Positions 20,029 to 31,044 of a stretch of DNA of 64,000 nucleotides are shown piece by piece; the stretch's first letter is position 1, and the number at the start of each line of letters is the position of its first letter. A program made the position numbers and the translations under genes. The stretch is from Vibrio aerogenes (lineage in GTDB: Bacteria; Pseudomonadota; Gammaproteobacteria; Enterobacterales; Vibrionaceae): positions 310,001 through 374,000 of the forward strand of contig NZ_AP024861.1 of the NCBI RefSeq assembly GCF_024346755.1, read 5' to 3'. Under the pieces are notes generated by a model that was not told the DNA's origin, searched no databases, and saw nothing but the letters and a program-made list of their open reading frames with translations.

Positions 20029-21717
20029 ATGAGTTTGGCTGATGAACGGGTGCTGGAATTACAGTCCCAGACAGATTTGTTAGAACGTATCCAGTTGCTG
20101 ACTCGTTTTGGTTCAAATTTTATTACGGTTTCAGGTGGACCGGGAGCCGGAAAGACATGGATAGCACAACGCTATCTGGAAGTGTGGGCTGACGATAAAA
20201 ATCAGTCCTTACTGATGTGTTATCCCGGTCAGGAAGAATCTCAGTGGCGTTCTACGATTCTGACGCAGATCTCTTCGTATGCTGAATTTAATGCTGATGA
20301 GTCGCTGGTGAGTAATTTATCTGCCGTTCTGGAAGATGAAGAATGTAATATTGTTATTGTTGTTGATGATGCACATATTTTATCTGAAGCATTGATTTCT
20401 GAACTATGGTCACTGGTTATTGAGGCTCAGAAGAGAAGTCAATGGACCGTGAATGTGGTTTTTTTCTCTCTTCCCAAAACACTGGATAAATTGCTTTCCC
20501 GTCTGGCGGATGGAGAAGACAATAAAGCAGTTGATCTGGAAATTGATACGCTTGCTCAGGATGATGCAGATCGTTTTTTTGAATTTTTAGTCATTCGCTA
20601 TGTTGATCCAAAAATAGAGCAACAATTACGGCGATCTTTCGCCCGGATAAGGAAAACACCGGGTGATATTATGGCATTAGGGGAACAAAAAATGGAAAAG
20701 CGGATCGTGATTCGCTCGATAATTGGCTCTCCGGCAAAGATTGCTTTGATTATTTTGCTGGTCTGTTTGCTCGTTGGCGCCGGATATTGGTGGATGCTGT
20801 CTGAAAATCAGGCGCCGGATATTCTTCAGACTGCAACTCATGAATCGAATGCACAAACTGTGATTCCGACTTTACCCGAATCCTCATCTTCTGAAGCCGG
20901 TCATTCAGGACAGGTTTCAGATGAGAATCATGCCACTGAAGCAACATCCCGGACATCGGCGAATCCTGTGAAAAAGCAGAATGGTTCTCGTCCTGTTGAT
21001 GATTCTGGTGCTCTTCCTCCTGATATTGTTGATCAAACTGCGAATGTTGGCGTTGATGATCAGGGCAGGCGTGTCGTTGTCAGTTCTGAAGTGGTTGATG
21101 CACTGATGGAAGGAAAACCTGAATCATCGGATACAAGTCAGTTGCATCAGGTCGCCAATGAAGTATCACCACCGCCTCAAATGATACTCAGCGATGAAGC
21201 CGTTGCTGATATCTCTGATGATCTACAGCAGCGTCAGTCTGGCACAGGAAATCAGACTCAGGCTGAAACTTCTCAAGCTGAAGTCAATATCGCAGACATG
21301 CCTGAACCGGCGGTAGCGTCTGAAAAAGATCAGGCTGAGACATCTTCGGAAGGCAAAAAAATAAAGATTCGGGTGTCACGCACTCAGACAGAGGCTGCTT
21401 CGGTGGGCGGACCTTACCGTGATGATCGGCGTGTACTGCTGAATATGGCTGATCGGAGCTATACGCTGCAACTTGCTGCGTTTAATTCAGTGCAAGAGGT
21501 TGAAGACTTTATCAGACGTTACGCTCTACAGGGCCAGGTGCATGTGTACTCAACGGTCAGGAATAGTGTTGACTGGTATATGATTACCTACAAAAATTAT
21601 CCGACCATTCAGATGGCACGCGATGCAGTTCTGACGCTTCCTGATGAGTTACAGTCTCTGGGACCGTGGGCAAAATCAATCCGTCAGGTGCACAGAGAAA
21701 TTGAACGTGCTAAATAA
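20029..21717 (+). CDS. damX: DamX, SPOR-domain cell division protein
   Basis: A 562-residue inner-membrane protein that binds septal peptidoglycan. The N-terminal part (residues 20-235) is an AAA-type ATPase-like domain with Walker A SGGPGAGKTW and Walker B-like IVIVVDDAH. A transmembrane helix lies near 238-257 (ALIILLVCLLVGAGYWWML), followed by a long acidic low-complexity periplasmic linker. The SPOR domain at about 478-555 begins YTLQLAAFNS. The ATPase half is longer than in E. coli DamX (428 residues in all). It sits between aroB and dam. Confidence 0.92.
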   Translation: MSLADERVLELQSQTDLLERIQLLTRFGSNFITVSGGPGAGKTWIAQRYLEVWADDKNQSLLMCYPGQEESQWRSTILTQISSYAEFNADESLVSNLSAVLEDEECNIVIVVDDAHILSEALISELWSLVIEAQKRSQWTVNVVFFSLPKTLDKLLSRLADGEDNKAVDLEIDTLAQDDADRFFEFLVIRYVDPKIEQQLRRSFARIRKTPGDIMALGEQKMEKRIVIRSIIGSPAKIALIILLVCLLVGAGYWWMLSENQAPDILQTATHESNAQTVIPTLPESSSSEAGHSGQVSDENHATEATSRTSANPVKKQNGSRPVDDSGALPPDIVDQTANVGVDDQGRRVVVSSEVVDALMEGKPESSDTSQLHQVANEVSPPPQMILSDEAVADISDDLQQRQSGTGNQTQAETSQAEVNIADMPEPAVASEKDQAETSSEGKKIKIRVSRTQTEAASVGGPYRDDRRVLLNMADRSYTLQLAAFNSVQEVEDFIRRYALQGQVHVYSTVRNSVDWYMITYKNYPTIQMARDAVLTLPDELQSLGPWAKSIRQVHREIERAK

Positions 21718-21785
21718 ATCTGAGTGTCGCCGGAAAATATGTTACATTCCGCAGCCTTGTTAATTGTGAGAAATTGAAACATTAC

Positions 21786-22613
21786 ATGAAGAAGCATCGT
21801 GCCTTTCTCAAGTGGGCTGGGGGAAAGTATAGTCTTGTTGATGATATCCGGCGGCATTTACCAACTGCTGATGTGTTGGTTGAGCCGTTTGTCGGAGCGG
21901 GTTCGATCTTTTTAAATACGGATTATGAGCACTATGTGTTGACGGATATTAATCCTGATCTCATCAATTTATATAATTTACTGAAACGTGCTCCTGAATC
22001 CTATATCTCTGAAGCCAGGCGATGGTTCACGCCTGAAAACAACCGTAAAGAAGTTTATCTCTCGGTGCGTCAGCAGTTCAATGCAACGGATGATGTGATG
22101 TATCGTTCGCTTGCCTTTTTATATATGAACCGGTTTGGTTTTAACGGGCTCTGCCGGTACAACAAAAAAGGTGGGTTTAACGTCCCTTTTGGTTCTTATA
22201 AAAAGCCTTATTTCCCCGAGGCCGAGCTTGAGTTTTTTGCCTGTAAAGCGCAAAAAGCGACGTTTATCTGCTCCGGTTACAAAGAAGCTTTTGAACGTGT
22301 GGATGAACGCAGTGTTGTCTACTGCGATCCACCTTATGCGCCATTGTCAAACACTGCCAACTTTACGTCTTACGCAGGAAATGGTTTTTCTCTGGATGAT
22401 CAGGCTGCACTTGCTGATATTGCTGAAAAAACTGCGAAAGTCAGGGGAATTCCTGTGTTGATATCCAATCACGATACAATTCTGACCCGGCGGTTGTATC
22501 ATGGCGCTCAGCTGAATGTTGTGAAGGTGAAACGTACGATCAGCCGAAATGCCTCTTCCCGAAATAAAGTTGATGAGCTGTTAGCTCTGTTTGCAGCTAC
22601 TTCTGAGCAATAA
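21786..22613 (+). CDS. dam: DNA adenine methyltransferase, GATC-specific
   Basis: Methylates adenine in GATC, serving mismatch repair and replication initiation timing; in Vibrio cholerae it is essential. The start ATG at 21786 gives MKKHRAFLKWAGGKYS, the family N-terminus with the SAM-binding KWAGGKY. EPFVGAGS and the catalytic DPPY complete the alpha-class order. The product has 275 residues. The ribosome site is weak (GTGAGAA about 15 bases upstream). Confidence 0.96.
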   Translation: MKKHRAFLKWAGGKYSLVDDIRRHLPTADVLVEPFVGAGSIFLNTDYEHYVLTDINPDLINLYNLLKRAPESYISEARRWFTPENNRKEVYLSVRQQFNATDDVMYRSLAFLYMNRFGFNGLCRYNKKGGFNVPFGSYKKPYFPEAELEFFACKAQKATFICSGYKEAFERVDERSVVYCDPPYAPLSNTANFTSYAGNGFSLDDQAALADIAEKTAKVRGIPVLISNHDTILTRRLYHGAQLNVVKVKRTISRNASSRNKVDELLALFAATSEQ

Positions 22614-22743
22614 TTCGTATCGTTCATTATATGGCCTCTATGATCCTTTCTTTCCCTCCTATAAAATAGGGCCGTTTTGCCATGCAGTGTCGCAGGCAAT
22701 CTGAATATGAATCATTGATTGTAAAAATACAGAGGCCAGAGGT

Positions 22744-23418
22744 ATGAAAGATTTTTTGATTGCTCCTTCTATTCTTTCCGCAGATTTAGCGCGATTGGGA
22801 GAAGATGTTGAGAATGTGCTCAATGCCGGGGCTGATGTTATCCATTTTGATGTGATGGATAATCACTATGTGCCTAATCTGACATTTGGTGCTCCTGTAT
22901 GTAAAGCTTTGAGAGATTATGGTATTACGGCACCGATAGACGTACATCTGATGGTTAAGCCGGTTGATCGTATGGTTGAAGATTTTGCCAAAGCGGGTGC
23001 ATCAATGATTACCTTTCATGTTGAAGCATCAGAACATATAGACAGAACCCTGCAACTGATCAAAGAACATGGATGCCAGGCCGGCGTTGTCTTCAATCCG
23101 GCAACGCCGCTGAATTATCTTGATTTCCTGATGGATAAAGTGGACTTAATTCTGTTAATGTCGGTTAATCCGGGGTTCGGTGGGCAGTCTTTTATCCCTT
23201 CCACTCTGGATAAATTACGGGCAGTTCGTCAGCGTATTCAGGACTCCGGAAGAGAGATTCGTCTGGAAGTCGATGGCGGTGTAAAAATCGATAATATTCG
23301 CGAAATAGCTGAAGCTGGTGCGGATATGTTTGTTGCAGGCTCTGCGATTTTCGGTCAGCCGGATTATCAGGCGGTGATTGCTGCGATGCGAACTGAACTT
23401 GAAAAAGTATCCCGTTAA
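22744..23418 (+). CDS. rpe: Ribulose-phosphate 3-epimerase
   Basis: Interconverts ribulose 5-phosphate and xylulose 5-phosphate in the pentose phosphate pathway. The 224-residue TIM barrel shows [13 protein letters not shown] at the N-terminus, the metal ligands in HFDVMD and [15 protein letters not shown], and the phosphate-binding EVDGGV and AGSAIFG. It follows dam by 130 bases, and AGAGG precedes the ATG. Confidence 0.96.
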   Translation: MKDFLIAPSILSADLARLGEDVENVLNAGADVIHFDVMDNHYVPNLTFGAPVCKALRDYGITAPIDVHLMVKPVDRMVEDFAKAGASMITFHVEASEHIDRTLQLIKEHGCQAGVVFNPATPLNYLDFLMDKVDLILLMSVNPGFGGQSFIPSTLDKLRAVRQRIQDSGREIRLEVDGGVKIDNIREIAEAGADMFVAGSAIFGQPDYQAVIAAMRTELEKVSR

Positions 23419-23513
23419 ATTTTTTATTAAAGCGATAATAAATAAATTAAAGTAAAGCATACCGGCAGATAGTTTGACTGGTTATGCTTTACCTCAATTG
23501 GGAGAGTCACTTC

Positions 23514-24200
23514 ATGTCGTCAGAGATACCAAAATTAGTTGTGTTTGATTTGGATGGAACCTTGCTCGATAGTGTGCCGGATTTAGCTATAGCGGCTGAT
23601 CAGGCGGTTCGTCAACTGGGTTATCCGGGCGTTTCAGAATGTCAGGTTCGGGATTATGTCGGAAATGGGGCAGATATTCTGATTGGACGCGCATTAAGTC
23701 AGAGTCTGGAAATTAACCCGGACCTGAGTCCGGCGCTGTTAAAAGAGGCCCGGACATATTTTGATGAGTTTTACGCGGCAACAGGCCACCGGCTTAGTCA
23801 ACTATATGCGGGTGTGAAAGATACATTGGTAAAATTGCATCAGGAAGGGTTTACTCTGGCTGTTGTGACGAATAAGCCGTCTCATTTTGTACCTGAAATA
23901 TTACAGCAGCATCAAATTGCGGACTATTTCAGTGATGTCATTGGCGGGGACGATTTTGAGAAAAGAAAACCGGATCCAATGGCTTTGAACTGGCTGTTGG
24001 ATAAATACGGCTTAAAACCGAAACAGATGATGATGGTCGGAGATTCGAAGAATGATATTCTTGCTGCCAGAAATGCAGGTTGTCATTCGTTTGGCCTGAC
24101 TTATGGCTATAACCACGGTGAGCCGATCGCCGACTCCGGGCCTGATTATGTTGCGGATAATATCTCAGAATTGCTTGATATTGTTCTTGTTTCAGCCTGA
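23514..24200 (+). CDS. gph: Phosphoglycolate phosphatase
   Basis: Dephosphorylates 2-phosphoglycolate, including that released in DNA repair. It is a HAD-superfamily protein of 228 residues with the nucleophile motif DLDGTLLDS at residues 12-20, the conserved lysine in KRKPDP and the acidic motif GDSKND. The start at 23514 (MSSEIPK) follows GGGAG; the frame open to 23484 is longer than the family. trpS follows after 147 bases. Confidence 0.92.
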   Translation: MSSEIPKLVVFDLDGTLLDSVPDLAIAADQAVRQLGYPGVSECQVRDYVGNGADILIGRALSQSLEINPDLSPALLKEARTYFDEFYAATGHRLSQLYAGVKDTLVKLHQEGFTLAVVTNKPSHFVPEILQQHQIADYFSDVIGGDDFEKRKPDPMALNWLLDKYGLKPKQMMMVGDSKNDILAARNAGCHSFGLTYGYNHGEPIADSGPDYVADNISELLDIVLVSA

Positions 24201-24347
24201 ACGGTATAAAAAATCTAGAAATATACTTGTTAATGAGTACACTTGGATGCTGCGGGAACGAATCCGGACTGTATTTATCCCTTAAAGCTATCACCCAATA
24301 ACCTGTTTTATTATTAATAACTTTCAGAATTCAAAGGAATTATTCTC

Positions 24348-25364
24348 ATGAGCAAACCCATTGTATTTAGTGGTGTTCAACCGTCAGGTGAACTGAGTAT
24401 TGGTAACTACCTGGGTGCTCTTCGTCAGTGGCAACAAATGCAGGATGAATACGACTGCTATTATTGTGTGGTCAATTTGCATGCGATTACCGTGCGTCAG
24501 GATCCCAAAGCATTATATGAAGCGACACTTGATGCTTTGGCAATTTGTCTGGCTGTTGGTATTGATCCGAAGAAGAGTACTTTATTTGTTCAGTCTCATG
24601 CTCCGGAGCACGCTCAGCTAAGCTGGCTTCTGAATTGTTATACTCAGATGGGTGAGTTGAGCCGGATGACTCAGTTTAAAGACAAGTCTGCCCGTTATGC
24701 GAATGATGTGAATGCTGGTCTGTTTGATTATCCGGTGTTGATGGCGGCAGATATTTTGCTTTATGGCGCCCATCAGGTGCCGGTTGGAAACGATCAGAAG
24801 CAGCATCTGGAGCTTGCCAGAGATATTGCGACCCGGTTCAATAATATCTATTGTCCGGAAGACCCGGTATTTGTTGTGCCTGAGCCATATATTCCAACCG
24901 TAAACGCACGGGTGATGAGTCTTCAGGATGCGACGAAAAAGATGTCGAAGTCTGATGATAACCGGAAAAATGTGATTACTCTGCTGGAAGAACCTAAGTC
25001 AATTGTGAAGAAGGTTAACAAGGCTCAGACAGACACGGATACACCACCACGAATTCGTTATGATATTGAAAATAAAGCCGGTATTTCTAACTTAATGGGC
25101 CTGTATTCAGCAGCGACAGGTTTGAGCTTTGATGAAATTGAAGCTAAATATCAGGACGTTGATATGTATGGTCCGTTTAAGAAAGACGTGGGTGAAGCCC
25201 TTGTTGCAATGCTTGAACCTGTTCAGGCTGAATATCATCGTATTCGTGAGTCACGGGATTATCTGGATGCGGTGATGCGTGAAGGTGCTGAAAAAGCGTC
25301 TTCCCGTGCCGCAGAAACCTTGAAAAAAGTATACGATTTAGTTGGATTTATCTCTCATTCCTGA
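24348..25364 (+). CDS. trpS: Tryptophanyl-tRNA synthetase
   Basis: Charges tRNA-Trp. Class I synthetase of 338 residues with the HIGH-equivalent SIGNYLGAL near residue 17 and KMSKSDDN near 200. The length is that of bacterial TrpRS (334 in E. coli). The start follows AAAGGAA. It ends the aroK-to-trpS run and is closed by a strong terminator. Confidence 0.97.
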   Translation: MSKPIVFSGVQPSGELSIGNYLGALRQWQQMQDEYDCYYCVVNLHAITVRQDPKALYEATLDALAICLAVGIDPKKSTLFVQSHAPEHAQLSWLLNCYTQMGELSRMTQFKDKSARYANDVNAGLFDYPVLMAADILLYGAHQVPVGNDQKQHLELARDIATRFNNIYCPEDPVFVVPEPYIPTVNARVMSLQDATKKMSKSDDNRKNVITLLEEPKSIVKKVNKAQTDTDTPPRIRYDIENKAGISNLMGLYSAATGLSFDEIEAKYQDVDMYGPFKKDVGEALVAMLEPVQAEYHRIRESRDYLDAVMREGAEKASSRAAETLKKVYDLVGFISHS

Positions 25365-25398
25365 TGTGAGCTGATTAAATCAGATATCTTTTTACAAG

Positions 25399-25424
25399 CC
25401 CTGCTTTTTAAGCAGGGTTTTTTT
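25399..25424 (+). terminator. trpS terminator
   Basis: Perfect 8-base stem CCCTGCTT/AAGCAGGG with a TTT loop, followed by seven T. Confidence 0.9.
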
Positions 25425-25484
25425 ATGGCATTTTCCGGCAGATGAACTAGATTTATATAATGTATATACAAAGTTATCACATTT

Positions 25485-25670
25485 ATGGGCGGAAAAAGAA
25501 AGAAAGCCTCAAACAAAAAAGATAGTCAGTTAGTGCTTCGGATTAACCGGCACGAACGCGATCTTTTTGTTGAATTATGTGAAGAGCTTGATACATCGGC
25601 AGCCAGAGAAATAAGAAAGTTTATTAAACATTTTATTGATCAGCACGGGCTGCAAGACAGGGAGCAATGA
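25485..25670 (+). CDS. Small ribbon-helix-helix-like protein
   Basis: A 61-residue basic protein of unknown function. After a lysine-rich start, SQLVLRINRHERDLF and then VELCEELDTSAAREIRKFI follow the pattern of a ribbon-helix-helix DNA-binding domain: a short strand with alternating hydrophobics, then two helices. No partner toxin is visible, so an orphan regulator is more likely than an antitoxin. No clear ribosome site precedes the ATG. It lies between trpS and a lysine-rich peptide gene, in the place where I recall a small hypothetical gene in V. cholerae. The domain call is by eye. Confidence 0.6.
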   Translation: MGGKRKKASNKKDSQLVLRINRHERDLFVELCEELDTSAAREIRKFIKHFIDQHGLQDREQ

Positions 25671-25739
25671 TCCCAGGCTGGAACCCTGAAGCTCCTGCCG
25701 GATTAATTTTGCACATTGTGATTTATTAAGGAGAAAAAG

Positions 25740-25829
25740 ATGGCTAAGACTAAAAAAGAATTGAAAAAGACACTTAAAAAAGCGAAAGCTAAAGTGAAGA
25801 AAATTAAAAAAGCTTTGAAAAAAGCATAG
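25740..25829 (+). CDS. Lysine-rich 29-residue peptide
   Basis: A 30-codon ORF, ATG to TAG, preceded by AAGGAG 7 bases upstream and followed 17 bases later by a strong terminator. The product starts MAKTKKELKKTL and continues with KKAKAKVKKIKKALKKA. About half the residues are lysine, with L, V, I and A at roughly helical spacing, so an amphipathic or nucleic-acid-binding helix is likely. No cysteine or aromatic residue is present. It could be a small nucleoid- or RNA-binding peptide; I know of no named homologue. That it is a gene is supported by signals on both sides. Confidence 0.7.
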   Translation: MAKTKKELKKTLKKAKAKVKKIKKALKKA

Positions 25830-25846
25830 CTTTACATATTTTTGAT

Positions 25847-25873
25847 AGCCCGGTTTAATACCGGGCTTTTTTA
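25847..25873 (+). terminator. Terminator of the lysine-rich peptide gene
   Basis: Perfect stem AGCCCGGT/ACCGGGCT with loop TTAAT, followed by TTTTT. Confidence 0.9.
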
Positions 25874-26138
25874 TGTCTCATATTCATTTTCCCGTCATAC
25901 ATTTCTCTCATTGTTTATTCATACAGATATATTGGTCATACGAATCAATTCACATCTGCAGAGTGTGTTTTACATATTTATGAGATCAATTTCACATTTT
26001 TGTTAAGGTGTGTTTTTTGTTTCATGAAAAAGGTAAACACTGACCATGGAATTATTATAGATTTCAAAAAAATGTGATGAATAAAACATTTTTTAAAAAT
26101 AGGGATATTTTCAAATACAATTTCAGGTGGAAAAATAA

Positions 26139-28718
26139 ATGAAACAACAATTTTCATTCTCACTGCTTTCTGCTTTGATTGCTGGCGTTGTAGCACAGCC
26201 GGCTGTCGCAGATGTGGTGATATCACAGTATGTAGAAGGGTCATCTTTTAATAAGGCCATTGAAATCGCCAATACAGGTGATGAAGCCGTCACGCTTGAC
26301 CATTTTAAATTAGCACTATCAAGAAATGGCAGTGGACAGTGGGATAGTGAGCTGTCACTGGCCGGAAAAGTCATTGCAGCGAAAGATGTTTTGGTGATTG
26401 CTAACTCTCAGGCGAATAGTGATATTTTGGCTGTCAGCGATATGACGGATGATACGATGACCAGCTTCAATGGTAATGATCCCGTTGCACTACTGAAAGA
26501 TGATGAAGTTTATGACGTGGTTGGTTCCATGGGGGGAAGCGACTTTGCGAAAGATGTGACGCTGGTCCGTCACACCGATGTATTGAGCGCTTCAGCTGAA
26601 TATCAGGTGACGCAGTGGGATACGCTTGAGAAAAATAACATTGAAGGACTGGGAAGCCTGAGTGACAGCAGCAGTTCAGCGTCTTTCACCTGTACGATGG
26701 ATGACGGAAGTTCGCCAGAATTCACCTCGATTCACGACATTCAGGGAGACGGAGATAAATCTCCTCTGATTGGTGATTCGTCTTACATAACGGATGATGA
26801 TTATTATGTTCAGGGTGTTGTGACAGCGGTAACGACCGGGCTGAATAAAGGGTTCTATCTTCAATCTCTGGAAAATGACTATAATCCCCAAACGTCTGAA
26901 GGCTTATTTGTTTATACCAATCAGTCATCTTCTGACCTGAAGGCAGGAGATGTGGTTTGTGTGAAAGGAAAAGTCCAGGAATATTATTCTCAGACTCAGT
27001 TGAAAGCGGGTCAAAATCAGTGGGTAAAACAAGATGAGCAAGCGGTTCCCCGCGCCAGATCAATCTTCATGCTGCCAACTGATGAAAACTTTGATCAGAC
27101 ACTTGAGCGTTATGAGGGGATGTTGGTCAAACTGACGCCTTTGACGAACATGCGGGTAAGCCGGACATTTAGCTGGGACTATGATGCATACCGCAGCAAT
27201 ATGGTTTTATCGCAGGGGCATATCAATATGCATCCAAACCAGCAACATGTCGCTGGATCTGATGCATCAGAACAACAGCGAATTGATAATGGTCAGCGTC
27301 GGCTGTTTGTTGAATCGGACCAGAAAGCACCGAACGGTGTGATCCCTTACTATGCTGATTTTGGCCGCACCGATATCGACCAAAATGGCTCGACAGAGGA
27401 TTATATCCGGGTTGGCGATATGCTGGTTGGTGCGCAAGGTGTGCTCAACTATAGTTATGGCGAATATCGTCTGACGATGACCAATCAACTGTCACGGCAT
27501 AATTTTATTCATTTAGACCCGCGTACCGAGACTCCGCTGATGCATTACGGAAATTTACGCATAGCTTCCTTTAATGTATTGAACTATTTCAATTCACCAT
27601 TTGGTGGCGATGCAAATGAGCACGGGGAAAGCCGGGGTGCTGGCAGCTATGGTGAATTCGAAATTCAGCAGGAAAAAATCGTCAATGCGATTATCAGGCT
27701 GGACGCAGACATTGTTGGCTTGATGGAAATTGAGAACAATGGTTTTGGTGAGTCAGGTGCGATTCATCAACTGGTTGATCAATTGAATGCCCGTTTGTCT
27801 GATAGCAGTGATTACTATAGCGTTGTGGAATTTGATACCAACAATGATGGTCAAATTACAAAAGACGATTCTGTGGGGACAGATGTGATCACGACCGGTG
27901 TGATTTATCGTAAGAGTAAAGCAACACTGGATAGTCAACAAATTATCCCGATGCCGAAACAACTGGCACCTGAAGTGTATTCAGAAGCGCAGGGTAAAGT
28001 CATTGAAGACGGCAAAAACTATCAACGTCAAACATTAGCCCCGACATTCAAAATTGACGGGTTGGATGAGACACTGACAGTTGCTGTGAATCACTTCAAA
28101 TCAAAAGGGTCAACATGCTGGGAAGATGCTGCACCTGTCAGTGAAGGCGGTCAAAACATGACTGACCCGGATTATCAGGGATCATGTGAAAATTTCCGCG
28201 TTGCTGCTGCTGTTGCATTAGGTGAAGCACTGGAAAAAGTTGACGGCTATAAGATCATTCTGGGTGATTTGAATTCTTATGCAAAAGAAGACCCCATGCT
28301 GATTCTGACTGATTATGATACAGCAAAGTATGATAAAACCATTCGTGCTGCACGTAATACATATCTTGGTGATCAGGAACAATTTGGTGATCAGGGAGCA
28401 GTGATTGAAAAAAGCTATGGCTATCTGAATGCTGTTGAAATGATGCGCCGACATGGCTGGAGCTATTCTTATAATGATGAAGTCGGAACCATGGATCATT
28501 TATTGATTAGCCCTGAATTAAGTTCTTATGTTGTGGATGCGATGGATTGGCATATCAATGGTGGTGAATCAAAATTATTTGACTATACAAGTAAAAATAA
28601 AGGTGATTTACCGCGATATTCAGATCAGTTCCGCTCGTCAGATCATGATCCTGCAGTACTTGAATTGTGGGTTCCTGAGAAAACAGAGTGCTGGGGATGG
28701 TATTGCTGGTGGTATTGA
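26139..28718 (+). CDS. xds: Extracellular nuclease, Xds/ExeM/NucH family
   Basis: Secreted DNase; in V. cholerae Xds degrades extracellular DNA in biofilms and neutrophil traps. The 859-residue protein has a signal peptide (cleavage after AQPAVA, residue 24), a lamin-tail domain (about 25-150), an OB-fold-like segment (about 215-330), and an endonuclease/exonuclease/phosphatase domain from about 475. That domain shows SFNVLNYF, GLMEIENN, LGDLNSYAKEDP, GTMDHLL and SSDHDPAVLEL. DTNNDGQITKDD near residue 567 is an EF-hand-like calcium loop. The C-terminus is ECWGWYCWWY, with no recognisable GlyGly-CTERM anchor. Confidence 0.92.
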   Translation: MKQQFSFSLLSALIAGVVAQPAVADVVISQYVEGSSFNKAIEIANTGDEAVTLDHFKLALSRNGSGQWDSELSLAGKVIAAKDVLVIANSQANSDILAVSDMTDDTMTSFNGNDPVALLKDDEVYDVVGSMGGSDFAKDVTLVRHTDVLSASAEYQVTQWDTLEKNNIEGLGSLSDSSSSASFTCTMDDGSSPEFTSIHDIQGDGDKSPLIGDSSYITDDDYYVQGVVTAVTTGLNKGFYLQSLENDYNPQTSEGLFVYTNQSSSDLKAGDVVCVKGKVQEYYSQTQLKAGQNQWVKQDEQAVPRARSIFMLPTDENFDQTLERYEGMLVKLTPLTNMRVSRTFSWDYDAYRSNMVLSQGHINMHPNQQHVAGSDASEQQRIDNGQRRLFVESDQKAPNGVIPYYADFGRTDIDQNGSTEDYIRVGDMLVGAQGVLNYSYGEYRLTMTNQLSRHNFIHLDPRTETPLMHYGNLRIASFNVLNYFNSPFGGDANEHGESRGAGSYGEFEIQQEKIVNAIIRLDADIVGLMEIENNGFGESGAIHQLVDQLNARLSDSSDYYSVVEFDTNNDGQITKDDSVGTDVITTGVIYRKSKATLDSQQIIPMPKQLAPEVYSEAQGKVIEDGKNYQRQTLAPTFKIDGLDETLTVAVNHFKSKGSTCWEDAAPVSEGGQNMTDPDYQGSCENFRVAAAVALGEALEKVDGYKIILGDLNSYAKEDPMLILTDYDTAKYDKTIRAARNTYLGDQEQFGDQGAVIEKSYGYLNAVEMMRRHGWSYSYNDEVGTMDHLLISPELSSYVVDAMDWHINGGESKLFDYTSKNKGDLPRYSDQFRSSDHDPAVLELWVPEKTECWGWYCWWY

Positions 28719-28753
28719 TTGCCAGACCATTTCAGAGAGTGATTGCAATAGTA

Positions 28754-28774
28754 AAGGGGCGCAGCCCCTTTTTT
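28754..28774 (+). terminator. xds terminator
   Basis: Stem AAGGGGC/GCCCCTT with a GCA loop followed by TTTT, 36 bases after the stop. Confidence 0.8.
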
Positions 28775-28901
28775 ATACCGGTTGTCTGATTATTTTCGGG
28801 GGGGGTGATTGATTGGCTTCGGGCTTTCATCTTGATTTCTTGTTCTGATCCGTCACAATGAGCGTCAGTTTTTGTTCTGACTTTCATAGCCAATCTCTTT
28901 T

Positions 28902-29480
28902 ATGCTGCTCCTTATCGATAACTACGATTCTTTCACATACAATTTGTATCAGTATTTTTGCGAGCTTGACGTCGCAGTTCAGGTGGTCAGAAATGATCAG
29001 ATTGATATTCCTGGCATCAAAAGATTAAAGCCTTCCCATCTGGTCATATCACCAGGGCCCTGTACGCCGGATGACGCTGGTATTTCACTGGAAGCTGTCC
29101 GTCATTTTTCCGGTAAACTGCCTATTTTAGGGGTTTGTCTGGGTCATCAGTCGATTGCTCAGGCATATGGTGCCAATGTAATCCGGGCCCGTCAGGTGAT
29201 GCACGGAAAAACGTCATTAATCCGGCATAATCACACCGGGTTGTTTCATGGGTTGAATGATCCGCTCACCGTCACCCGGTATCACTCTCTTGTTGTTGAG
29301 AAACAATCATTACCTGATTGTTTTGAGGTAACCGCCTGGACTGAACTGGAGGATGGCAGGGTTGATGAAATCATGGGGTATCAGCACCGTATTCTCCCGA
29401 TTGATGCAGTCCAGTTTCATCCTGAGTCAATCAAAACAGAACAGGGACATGAGCTGTTAGCCAATTTCTTACATCGCTGA
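28902..29480 (+). CDS. pabA: Aminodeoxychorismate synthase, glutamine amidotransferase subunit
   Basis: Provides ammonia from glutamine to PabB for p-aminobenzoate and folate synthesis. The 192-residue class I amidotransferase has the oxyanion motif [11 protein letters not shown], nucleophile cysteine in GVCLGHQ near residue 79, and the His-Glu pair in QFHPES. Isolated from trp genes and next to argD, it matches PabA rather than TrpG. pabB is not in the window. Confidence 0.9.
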   Translation: MLLLIDNYDSFTYNLYQYFCELDVAVQVVRNDQIDIPGIKRLKPSHLVISPGPCTPDDAGISLEAVRHFSGKLPILGVCLGHQSIAQAYGANVIRARQVMHGKTSLIRHNHTGLFHGLNDPLTVTRYHSLVVEKQSLPDCFEVTAWTELEDGRVDEIMGYQHRILPIDAVQFHPESIKTEQGHELLANFLHR

Positions 29481-29541
29481 TTGTCCGATTCCTTACTGTG
29501 TGGGGATGACTGTGAAAATGAATCCCGGATGACTGGTTGTA

Positions 29542-29576
29542 TGACTAAAAAATTACTTTTTGTGAATAATTATTCC
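29542..29576. promoter_or_regulatory. Tandem ARG box (ArgR operator) upstream of argD
   Basis: TGAATAATTATTCC at 29563-29576 matches 13 of 14 positions of TGAATWWWWATTCA. TGACTAAAAAATTA at 29542-29555 matches 11 of 14. They are exactly 21 bases apart, the spacing of paired ARG boxes in E. coli operators. The pair lies about 180 bases before the argD start. Confidence 0.65.
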
Positions 29577-29682
29577 ATTGCTTGTGGTTTTTGATGAACA
29601 GATTCGCTATATTGAGGTTTCTGTGGTGTCTTTTTATGATAAATTTTTGATTCATGGTGAGTTTTATCGTTGTCAGTCATAA

Positions 29683-30978
<1,296 letters not shown>

Positions 30979-31004
30979 GAGGTTGTTATTTTCTGAAAAG
31001 GATG

Positions 31005-31032
31005 AAGCGGACCAACAGGTTCGCTTTTTTTA
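31005..31032 (+). terminator. argD terminator
   Basis: AAGCGGACC pairs with GGTTCGCTT (one wobble), loop AACA, then a T run; 26 bases after argD. Confidence 0.75.
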
Positions 31033-31044
31033 TGTTTCAATGGC

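Noticed and set aside
23938..24294. 118-codon minus-strand ORF over gph
   Set aside because: Antisense to the HAD motifs of gph, no ribosome site, no recognisable product.
25978..26244. 88-codon minus-strand ORF before xds
   Set aside because: It overlaps the xds signal peptide and lies in AT-rich promoter DNA, giving hydrophobic translations by chance.
28528..28812. 94-codon plus-strand ORF overlapping the xds end
   Set aside because: Out of frame with the conserved nuclease motif SSDHDPAVLEL and reads through the xds terminator.
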